Assembly (NCBI GenBank): GCA_900317025.1
Contig: ONFG01000012.1
Coordinates: 1 to 64,000, forward strand
DNA: 64,000 nucleotides
Origin: an uncultured Eubacteriales bacterium
GTDB lineage: Bacteria > Bacillota > Clostridia > Oscillospirales > Acutalibacteraceae
Reading direction: 5' to 3'
Below the pieces are notes generated by a model that made no database searches, had not been told where the DNA came from, and saw nothing but the letters and a program-made list of their open reading frames with translations. Shown here one piece after another: positions 50,325 through 57,376 of this stretch (the first letter of the stretch is position 1; every line of letters begins with the position of its first letter). The position numbers were made by a program, and so were the translations under genes.

Positions 50325-51388
50325 CTGCGCCGCTCCTCGCTTGCTATTATCAGCAGTTTTTCTACAAGAAGCTCGAGCAGCAACCGCTTTGAGGCTCTTG
50401 TGCTTTTGAGCGCCATGTCGGTCTCGGCGATGGCGTTTATGCTCTTTCTCAGCGCCGCCGTCGTCGTGTTGCGCGAATCGCGCTCGGCGTAGCGAAGCTG
50501 CGCGTCGCTGTATTTGAACCACTTTTTAAGCTCCGTCGTCCTCGCGCCGCTTTTTATCGCGATCCTCGCCCTGTAGATGTTCACATAAGACGAGGCGAGA
50601 ACAGAGATTATCCGAAGCTCGTCCTCGCGGTTGTAAAGCAGGCGGTCAAGAACCTTGAACGCCTCCGCCCCGCGGCGGTTTATCACGGCGTTTGACAAGT
50701 CGAAGATCCTCGACTCAAGGTCTCTTGTTACGAGCGCGTCGATGTCGTCTTTTTTTATCTCTCCGCCCTCGCCGGTATAGGAGCAAAGCTTTTCAAGCTC
50801 CGTTCTCAGCTTGTTCAGGTCGGTGCCGCAGTATTCGATCAGAAGCTCCGCAAGCTGCGGCGTCAGCACCACGCCCCGCTTGCTAGCCCACGAGACGAGC
50901 TTCGTCTTCACGTTCGACGGCGTGAGCTTTTTAAATTCGATGATCGTACCCTTTTTAGAGGCGAGCGTTTTAAGCTTGGCGTCCTTTGAGTTTGCCGCGG
51001 GCTTTGAGTCCTTGTCGTCGCCCTTCGCCGTCTTTGTGGGGAAGGTGAGTATCATCACGGTGTCGCCCGCAAGGTGAGAGACGGTGTCGAGGATCTTGCT
51101 TGACTCGTCGGAGCTGAAGTTCGAGAAATCGAGATCCTTCACCACAACGACGTTGTAGTCGCTCGTAAACGGCACCATCTGCGCCGCCGCCTCAAACTCA
51201 TCCACGCTGAACGCATCGGTGAAAACGTGGAAATTGAAGTCGCCCGGCTCCTTGCCCGCCGTCTTCTCTATGAGCAGGTCGGTGTAGTGCGAGACGAGCA
51301 TTTTTTCCTCGCCGCACAGGTAGTAGAGCGTGCCGAAGTCGCCGCGGCTCAATATCTTTTTGAAATCGGACTCAGTTATCGTCGGCAT
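50321..51388 (-). CDS. holA: DNA polymerase III subunit delta
   Basis: Clamp-loader subunit that opens the beta clamp. The 355-residue protein starts with FGTLYYLCGEEKMLVSHYTD, typical of HolA, and has the family segments LSRGDFG, MVPFTSDYNVVVVKDLDF and LIEYCGTDLNKLRTELEKL. A Lys/Asp-rich insertion (about 118-140) is unusual but lies on a surface loop. It overlaps comEC by 17 bp; comEC-holA is a conserved neighbourhood. Confidence 0.93.
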   Translation of the reverse strand: MPTITESDFKKILSRGDFGTLYYLCGEEKMLVSHYTDLLIEKTAGKEPGDFNFHVFTDAFSVDEFEAAAQMVPFTSDYNVVVVKDLDFSNFSSDESSKILDTVSHLAGDTVMILTFPTKTAKGDDKDSKPAANSKDAKLKTLASKKGTIIEFKKLTPSNVKTKLVSWASKRGVVLTPQLAELLIEYCGTDLNKLRTELEKLCSYTGEGGEIKKDDIDALVTRDLESRIFDLSNAVINRRGAEAFKVLDRLLYNREDELRIISVLASSYVNIYRARIAIKSGARTTELKKWFKYSDAQLRYAERDSRNTTTAALRKSINAIAETDMALKSTRASKRLLLELLVEKLLIIASEERRR

Positions 51389-53597
51389 AAGTCACCACAC
51401 CTCCCGTGTATTCCTGATTTATCGAAATGCCGTCCGGCGTAAAAGCAACGTCTACCCTGCCCTCTCCGGCGGTCATGTTTATTATTCTTTCGTCGCCGTA
51501 TCCGACGCCTGTATTTGAGACGATCACGCACGTATCCTCCGACAGCTCGTCAATGTGCTCGTCCGTTATCACTACCGCGAGGTCGGGGCTGCGGTATTCC
51601 GGCGGTATCTCACCTTCGCCGCCCTCGACGATCAGCACCTCGCTGCCGCAGATATCAAGATATTCGCAGATGATGTCCTCGCCGCAATAAATCCTCGCCG
51701 TAATGCTGTCGGCAAGCTCGATCGTGTGAACGTCGCCCGCCTGAGCGACGTTCCCTCCGCAGTACTCGTACCACGCATAATCGCGGCGGCGCAGCGCTTC
51801 GTCGCGGATTACAACCGTTGAGGCGGGAAAGTCCTTGATAAGCTTCCGCCCGTAGTCGTAAGCGGCGTCCGGCGGCGGGATATCGACGATGCAGGAAAGG
51901 CTCCCGTATCCCGAAAGCTCCCGCTTTATAGTCGGGTACTGATACGGCTCGCCGAACGACGAGACAACCGCCGCTTCTCCGTCGTATTTCAAAACCGCCG
52001 TTATGCCGCTTCCAACGTCGAGCAGTGAGAGCGTGGCTCCGCTGCCCGCAAGCACCTGCACTCCGGCAATCAGCACGAACGAAGCCGCCGAGGCAGCGCC
52101 GGCAAGCCTTACCCTGCTCTTTCGCTTATCGAAGGCCGCGGCGATCGTCACGATCACTGACGCGCAAAGCCACACGGCAAACACGCCGCTTCCGAGGTAC
52201 ACCCTCGAAAAAGGCGCCGCCGCCAGATGCTCCGTTACAAACAAAACGTACTTCGCCGTAAGCCCTGCCGCAAAGGCAAAGACCGCAGCGACCTCACCCG
52301 CGCCGAAAAGCGAGAGCAGAACGGCCGCGCCGCCTCCGACAATGATAAGCCCGGTAAACGGCACCGTCAGCAGATTTGCAGCAAGCGAAAGCACAGACGT
52401 TTCCTTCGTCACAAGCACAATAAAAGGTACCGAGCCGACTGCCGCCGCTGCAGAAGCCGCAAAAAGCGCGGCAAACGCCCTGCCCGCACCGCTTTTCAGT
52501 CTCAGCCGCTTTACTATCGTCTCGCTAAAAGGCTTGTGGAGCAGGATCAGTGAAAGCGTGCTGCCAAACGACCACAAAAGCCCGACGTTTCCCGCAGCGA
52601 ACGGATCAAGGCAGATCACGATCGCCGCAAAGCCCAGCGAATTGAGCGTATCGGGCTTTGAATGGGTGATCTGCGAAAGCAGTACCACCGTCAGCATCAG
52701 AAACGCGCGGCGCACCGACCAGCCGAAGCCAGTAAGCGCCGCAAAAGAAAACACGCCTCCAAGCTGTACAAGGCAAGCAAGCCACCCTATCCTGATAAAC
52801 CGCCTTGAAAGCTCATACATCAGCGCCGCGACGATCGAAAGGTGCAGCCCGGAAACAACGATCATATGCGAAAGCCCGAGCAGCCTGAAGCGCGACAAAA
52901 CGCCGTCCGTCATGCCGTTTTTGCTGCCGGTCAGCATGGCGGTGCAGAGCGAGGCTTCATCCTTGGGAAGACAAGTCGCAAAGTACGCCGCAGCTTTCTG
53001 CCGCAGCTTTAAAAATGCGATCCACGGCGGCGGGTAGCAGGTTTTGGTCACCTTGAAGCCCGTTTTTGCGTATATGCTGATATACGTTCCGAGGAAAATG
53101 TTCCTCGCCTTGTTATAAGAGGCGTAATCAAGCCCGATCTCGTCGTTGTCGAGCTTATTCAGAACGGCTCTGCCGGCGATGATATCATACTCGCCGCCGT
53201 CGGGTACAGCGTTCGTGCCGACGCTTATATCGAGCCGCACTCTCTCGCCGTTTACACTGTTTGTGCGAACGGTAAAGCTTGTCGTTTTGCCGTTCGTATA
53301 CGGCTGCGACGTTATAACGCCGGAGAAAGAGACGAGCTGACCGTCGTATTTGTCTTCGATAGGCTTCTCGTAAAAGTTCACGGCGCAAATGTAAAAGGTG
53401 ACCGCTGCCGCCGCACTGAGAAAGACAACACCCGCGGTCAGCGCCTGTTCGCGCTTACAAAATATCCGCAGGGCAAAAAGCACTGCGGACGCAACTATGC
53501 ACGCCGCCGCGATGTAGACGGCGGCACAGTCAAAAGCGGACACTGCCGCCAGAGCCGCAAGCGCACCAAGCCCTATGCAGGCAAACGGCCTTGTCAT
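51372..53597 (-). CDS. comEC: ComEC/Rec2-type DNA-uptake channel with degenerate hydrolase domain
   Basis: Membrane channel that takes single-stranded DNA into competent cells. The 741-residue protein has the N-terminal DUF4131/OB region (about 1-170), the Competence domain with LSHMIVVSGLHLSIVAALMY near 240-260 and further helices to about 505. The C-terminal metallo-beta-lactamase-like domain (about 520-741) keeps LLDVGSG but has lost the metal ligands: where ComEC proteins have THPxxDH, it reads DIPPPDAAYDYG (about 567-578). It is upstream of holA and co-transcribed with it. DNA uptake may still work, since the hydrolase is not present in all ComEC proteins. Confidence 0.85.
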   Translation of the reverse strand: MTRPFACIGLGALAALAAVSAFDCAAVYIAAACIVASAVLFALRIFCKREQALTAGVVFLSAAAAVTFYICAVNFYEKPIEDKYDGQLVSFSGVITSQPYTNGKTTSFTVRTNSVNGERVRLDISVGTNAVPDGGEYDIIAGRAVLNKLDNDEIGLDYASYNKARNIFLGTYISIYAKTGFKVTKTCYPPPWIAFLKLRQKAAAYFATCLPKDEASLCTAMLTGSKNGMTDGVLSRFRLLGLSHMIVVSGLHLSIVAALMYELSRRFIRIGWLACLVQLGGVFSFAALTGFGWSVRRAFLMLTVVLLSQITHSKPDTLNSLGFAAIVICLDPFAAGNVGLLWSFGSTLSLILLHKPFSETIVKRLRLKSGAGRAFAALFAASAAAAVGSVPFIVLVTKETSVLSLAANLLTVPFTGLIIVGGGAAVLLSLFGAGEVAAVFAFAAGLTAKYVLFVTEHLAAAPFSRVYLGSGVFAVWLCASVIVTIAAAFDKRKSRVRLAGAASAASFVLIAGVQVLAGSGATLSLLDVGSGITAVLKYDGEAAVVSSFGEPYQYPTIKRELSGYGSLSCIVDIPPPDAAYDYGRKLIKDFPASTVVIRDEALRRRDYAWYEYCGGNVAQAGDVHTIELADSITARIYCGEDIICEYLDICGSEVLIVEGGEGEIPPEYRSPDLAVVITDEHIDELSEDTCVIVSNTGVGYGDERIINMTAGEGRVDVAFTPDGISINQEYTGGVVTYADDN

Positions 53598-53624
53598 AAT
53601 ATCACCTCACACGGTGAATAACTA

Positions 53625-54161
53625 TCATTTTGGAAAAAGAGGCAGCTTCTCGAGGTAGATTATATCATCTCTGTCTGCGGCTTTGCCCTCGGCGAGGACT
53701 GCCGCCTTGCCTACGATGATACCGCCCGCCTCCTTAACAAGGTGAATGAGCACCTCCAGAGACGCGCCCGTACTGATAACGTCGTCGACGATGAGAACGC
53801 GCTTGCCCCTGAGTCTTTCCGCCCTGTTCTCGGCAAGGTAGAGCTTCTGCACCGCCTTCGTCGTGATAGAATGCACCTCATAGGAGATGGGGTTTACGTC
53901 ATAGACCTTAATAGACTTTCTCGCGATCTCGTAATCGCCGCAGCCCATGCGGGCCATCTCGTAACAAAGGGGGATACCCTTAGCCTCGGCAGTTACAACG
54001 ACGTCGTGCTCCGGGCATTTTTCGAGGAGCGCCGCTGCAGCAGCTTTTGTGATCTCCACGTCGCCGAACATGACGAACGCCGCGATATCAAGATGCTCGC
54101 TTACCTCGCAGAGCGGAAGCTCGCGCTCAAGCCCTGCGATCTTCATTTTAAAAGCTTCCAT
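53625..54161 (-). CDS. Adenine phosphoribosyltransferase-like protein
   Basis: A 178-residue type I phosphoribosyltransferase that would salvage a purine base with PRPP. PRPP motif VLIVDDVISTGAS near 120-132; the base-binding side VVVTAEAKGIPLCYEMAR resembles adenine enzymes, while the length and C-terminus differ from typical Apt, so xanthine or a regulatory role is possible. AAGGAAG precedes ATG 54161. Confidence 0.78.
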   Translation of the reverse strand: MEAFKMKIAGLERELPLCEVSEHLDIAAFVMFGDVEITKAAAAALLEKCPEHDVVVTAEAKGIPLCYEMARMGCGDYEIARKSIKVYDVNPISYEVHSITTKAVQKLYLAENRAERLRGKRVLIVDDVISTGASLEVLIHLVKEAGGIIVGKAAVLAEGKAADRDDIIYLEKLPLFPK

Positions 54162-54228
54162 TTTTCACTACTTCCTTAAAAAAACAAAATATTTTTTCGC
54201 ACGCGCGCGTCAGGCGGCGCTTTGCTTT

Positions 54229-54567
54229 TCAGATGATCTTTTCGCCGAGCGTTTTGCCGCCGAGCATATGGAAATGCAGGTGCATTACTGTCTGACCCGC
54301 GTCTTTGCCGCAGTTGTTGATGATCCTGTAACCGCTTTCAAGCCCGAGCTGCCGAGCGATCTTCTTCGCCGCGAGGAACACTCTTCCTACAAGCTCAGCG
54401 TCTTCCTCGACGAGGTCATTGGCGCTTGCGATGTGCTTTTTCGGCACGATCAGAACGTGTACGGGCGTTTGCGGGTTAAGGTCATTGAACGCGACGACGA
54501 AGTCGTCCTCATAGACCTTAGTCGACGGAATATTACCCTTGATGATCTCACAAAATACACAATCCAT
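54229..54567 (-). CDS. HIT family hydrolase (HinT-like)
   Basis: A 112-residue histidine-triad protein, probably a nucleoside phosphoramidase. The triad motif HLHFH lies in TVMHLHFHMLGG near 95-106; CVFCEIIKGNIPSTKVYEDD at the N-terminus includes the CxxC seen in many bacterial HinT proteins. It follows its own promoter. Confidence 0.93.
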   Translation of the reverse strand: MDCVFCEIIKGNIPSTKVYEDDFVVAFNDLNPQTPVHVLIVPKKHIASANDLVEEDAELVGRVFLAAKKIARQLGLESGYRIINNCGKDAGQTVMHLHFHMLGGKTLGEKII

Positions 54568-54634
54568 TCATCATATCTCCTTTTATATTATTACCGCACC
54601 AAATGCGGCCAAACGTACTGTTTACAACATAGTA

Positions 54635-54663
54635 ATTGTACCATACATCCCCCATAAAGTCAA
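54635..54663 (-). promoter_or_regulatory. Sigma-A promoter of the HIT gene
   Basis: Minus strand: -35 TTGACT (54658-54663), 17-base spacer, -10 TACAAT (54635-54640). Confidence 0.68.
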
Positions 54664-54670
54664 TGCAACA

Positions 54671-54765
54671 GGCGGCGTGTCGCCGCTGACAGTTCCGATT
54701 TTAGTTTATCATTAAGGACAGCCGGTCTCCGCGCCGAGGGCTGCCCACTAAAATTATACACTTAC
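54671..54765 (+). repeat. Interspersed intergenic repeat, family 1, copy A
   Basis: The most complete copy: GGCGGCGTGTCGCCGCTGAC, then CAGTTCCGATTTTAGTTTA, then GTCTCCGCGCCGAGGGCTG, ending AAATTATACACTTAC. A second copy begins at the next base. Confidence 0.75.
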
Positions 54766-54831
54766 GGCGGCGTGTCGCCGCTCACAGTTCCGATTTTGCT
54801 TTTTGTAAGGCTTATTTGGTCTCCGCGCGGA
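54766..54831 (+). repeat. Interspersed intergenic repeat, family 1, copy B (tandem)
   Basis: GGCGGCGTGTCGCCGCTCAC, CAGTTCCGATTTTGCTTTT, TGTAAGGCTTATTTGGTCTC and CGCGCGGA. It is a direct tandem copy of the preceding element, cut short at the stop codon of the lipoprotein gene (54832). Confidence 0.75.
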
Positions 54832-55245
54832 TCACGCCTCGTCCGGGGTGTCGGTTATTCGCGCAAATTCGTTCCCGTTTACGACGAGGCGGTCGCCATC
54901 GAGCGACCAGTAATTCTGCTGCGTCATGTCGTCCCATACGTAGCTTACCGTCGTGCCGCCCTGCGACGTTATGACAAGCGTACAGTCGTCGTCAACCTCA
55001 TACGTGCAGCGCATACCGCCGACTATGCCGCTGCCGTCGACGTGAAATTCGTGCATGACCTCGCCAAGCCTTCCCCAGTAACCGACAATCCCTTCTTTGA
55101 GCGTCTGCGCCGAGGGCTTTTCGAGTTTCGAGCTGACGGTCTGCCTCTCGTAAGATGAGGCGTCGCCCTCATTCCCCGCGCACGCCGAAAGCATGAGCGT
55201 AAAAGCCAGTGCCGGGATAAGCGCCGCTGCAATCATTCTTTTCAT
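54832..55245 (-). CDS. Small lipoprotein, function unknown
   Basis: A 137-residue predicted lipoprotein with lipobox LSAC (Cys21) after a short hydrophobic signal. The mature part begins with a polar linker, then a small beta-rich domain at about 50-137 (GIVGYWGRLGEVMHEFHVDG ... GDRLVVNGNEFARI) whose GxW start and strand pattern resemble lipocalin-like or DUF5640-type domains. Its stop codon directly abuts a family-1 repeat copy. Function unknown. Confidence 0.65.
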   Translation of the reverse strand: MKRMIAAALIPALAFTLMLSACAGNEGDASSYERQTVSSKLEKPSAQTLKEGIVGYWGRLGEVMHEFHVDGSGIVGGMRCTYEVDDDCTLVITSQGGTTVSYVWDDMTQQNYWSLDGDRLVVNGNEFARITDTPDEA

Positions 55246-55439
55246 TTAATTACCACTCCGTTTTGAAAGTTTTATCAAAGCATTCATAGAAATGAATTTC
55301 TCCAAATAAGATTATATCACACTCACGCCGAAATGTATTAACTTTTTTAAAAGTATTGAGACTGCGCGTCATATCGCCTGCATTATATTATCAAAATGTA
55401 ACAAAAATAAAAATTTTGAAATAAATTTCCGAAATCTGC
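55246..55439. other. AT-rich intergenic region
   Basis: Between the divergent lipoprotein and TepA-like genes. AT-rich, no gene or repeat recognised, apart from the promoter that follows. Confidence 0.4.
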
Positions 55440-55468
55440 TTGTTACTTTTTTCATTTAATGGTATAAT
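55440..55468 (+). promoter_or_regulatory. Sigma-A promoter of the TepA-like gene
   Basis: -35 TTGTTA (55440-55445), 17-base spacer, -10 TATAAT (55463-55468), about 75 bases before the start codon. Confidence 0.65.
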
Positions 55469-55542
55469 GTAGTCTGTATGAATATACGCTGAGTCGATTA
55501 TCGCGCCTTTTTCGGGAATAATAACGGCGAGGTGTATTGTGT

Positions 55543-56244
55543 ATGAATAAAAACGGTGAAAAAACATCGGAGAAGAAAAAAGCAAAGGCAAAAAAGTCCG
55601 AAGACGAGCAGGAAAGCATCTGTGACGGCGCGGTCGTACTTTCAGGCGGCGACGTTTCGATAAGCTGCCTGACGATAATCGGCGAGGTCGAGGGTCACGT
55701 CGAGCTGCCGCCTCAGAACAAGACGACGAAGTACGAGCACGTTATCCCGCAGCTCGTGACGATCGAGGAGGATAAGCAGATCGACGGTCTTCTGGTGATA
55801 CTCAACACCGTCGGCGGCGATATCGAGGCGGGACTTGCGCTCGCCGAGCTGATGGCAGGCATGAAAAAGCCCGTTGTGTCGCTCGTGTTGGGCGGCGGTC
55901 ACTCGATCGGTGTTCCGCTCGCTGTGGCGGCGAAATATTCGTTCATCGCCAAAAGCGCCTCCATGACGATCCACCCCGTGCGCTCTACGGGGCTGACGCT
56001 TGGGGTGCGGCAGTCGTTTGAGTATTTCAGGAAGATGCAGCAGCGTATAAACAACTTTGTCGCCGACAATTCGCGCATCTCGGCGGACCGATACAATAAG
56101 CTGGTCATGACGACGGGCGAGCTTGCGATGGACGTTGGGACGGTGCTCGAAGGGCGCGAAGCCGTCGACGCCGGGCTTATCGACAGCGTCGGCACACTTT
56201 CGCAGGCGCTCGAAAAGCTCAAGGACATGATAAGCGAAAAGTGA
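55543..56244 (+). CDS. ClpP-like serine protease, TepA/YmfB type
   Basis: A 233-residue ClpP-fold protein related to Bacillus TepA. Catalytic Ser121 lies in GGGHSIGVPLA and His144 in TIHPVRSTG; the oxyanion region NTVGGDIEAG is present. The N-terminus (1-35) is a Lys/Glu-rich cytoplasmic tail and there is no signal peptide. ATG 55543 is preferred over TTG 55537. TepA was linked to protein secretion in Bacillus. It precedes uppP and ftsK, as in several Firmicutes. Confidence 0.85.
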   Translation: MNKNGEKTSEKKKAKAKKSEDEQESICDGAVVLSGGDVSISCLTIIGEVEGHVELPPQNKTTKYEHVIPQLVTIEEDKQIDGLLVILNTVGGDIEAGLALAELMAGMKKPVVSLVLGGGHSIGVPLAVAAKYSFIAKSASMTIHPVRSTGLTLGVRQSFEYFRKMQQRINNFVADNSRISADRYNKLVMTTGELAMDVGTVLEGREAVDAGLIDSVGTLSQALEKLKDMISEK

Positions 56245-56380
56245 CGGCAGCGCTTTGCTCGGATAATAATGAATAGTGAATAAATAACAGTTTCGGAGAG
56301 TGACCGTCGCTGTTCATTATTCGCTATTCGTTATTCGCTGTTATTATCATACACAAATCTTTTTAAGGGAGTACATACTT

Positions 56381-57346
56381 ATGAACATTTTACAAGCGAT
56401 CATACTTGGTATCGTACAAGGGCTGACCGAATTCCTGCCCGTGAGCAGCAGTGGTCATCTCACCATTTTTCAGCATATCATGGGCGTGAACATGGAGGGC
56501 AACCTATTCTTCAACGTAATGCTTCACGTAGGCACGCTCGTATCTGTCTGCGTCGTTTACCGCAAGCTGATCCTTCGCCTTATCAAGGCGTTCGGCAAGC
56601 TCGTTAAAGACATCTTCACCGGTAATTTCCGCTGGAGCAAAATGAACGGCGACACCAACCTGCTCGTCATGCTTGTTATCGGTCTTGTGCCGCTGTTCAT
56701 GCTCTTCGTGCCTATCCCGGGCGCGGGCGGCATAAACGGCAAGGACATCGCCGAGCTTTGGCAGGGCAACACCGGCTATTTCATTATCACAGGCTTTGCG
56801 CTGCTTGCAACGAGCGTCATGCTCTGGGTCGGCGTGAAGGCTATGGAGAATACCGAGAAAAAGTACGCCGCGCGCGCCTCGGGCGACGCTCCCGGCAGAC
56901 GCCGCTTAAAGACGGTAGACGCCGTATGCATCGGTCTCGGGCAGTGCCTTGCGGCTATTTTCCCCGGACTTTCGCGTTCCGGAACAACGCTTGCCATGGG
57001 TGAGCTTCGCGGGTTAAACAAGCAGGTGGCGCTCGACTACGCCTTTGTGCTGGGTATCCCGTCGATACTCGCCGCGGCGCTTCTCGAGGGTATTGACGCT
57101 ATTCAAGCTCAGGGTACGCAGGACACGCTGCAGGTCGGCACAGGCGCGATGATCGCCGGCATGATCGCCGCAATGGTCGTTGGCTTCTTCGCGATAATGC
57201 TGTTCAAGTGGATGCTCGAAAAGGACAGAACTAACATCTTTGTAATCTACACCGCGGTCGTCGGTATCGCCGTGATAATCGTCTCGATCATCGAGCTTAA
57301 ATCGGGCAACAACCTGTTCAGCGGCGCGCCGCTGACGTTTGCGTGA
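56381..57346 (+). CDS. uppP: Undecaprenyl-diphosphatase
   Basis: Recycles undecaprenyl pyrophosphate, the lipid carrier of cell-wall precursors; overexpression gives bacitracin resistance. The 321-residue polytopic protein has the two BacA signatures: EFLPVSSSGHL at 17-27 and FPGLSRSGTTLAMG near 205-218. A loop of about 25 residues after GAGGI and another after KYAAR are longer than average. ATG 56381 follows AAGGGAG. Confidence 0.95.
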   Translation: MNILQAIILGIVQGLTEFLPVSSSGHLTIFQHIMGVNMEGNLFFNVMLHVGTLVSVCVVYRKLILRLIKAFGKLVKDIFTGNFRWSKMNGDTNLLVMLVIGLVPLFMLFVPIPGAGGINGKDIAELWQGNTGYFIITGFALLATSVMLWVGVKAMENTEKKYAARASGDAPGRRRLKTVDAVCIGLGQCLAAIFPGLSRSGTTLAMGELRGLNKQVALDYAFVLGIPSILAAALLEGIDAIQAQGTQDTLQVGTGAMIAGMIAAMVVGFFAIMLFKWMLEKDRTNIFVIYTAVVGIAVIIVSIIELKSGNNLFSGAPLTFA

Positions 57347-57376
57347 CCGTTCATTTTCTGATGGGGTGAAAGCAAG

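Noticed and set aside
56255..56345. A short direct/inverted repeat array of TTATTCGCTATTC type between the TepA-like gene and uppP, possibly a CRISPR.
   Set aside because: Units are irregular, AT-rich and without spacers of constant length; similar blocks near 43944-43975 suggest simple low-complexity intergenic sequence.
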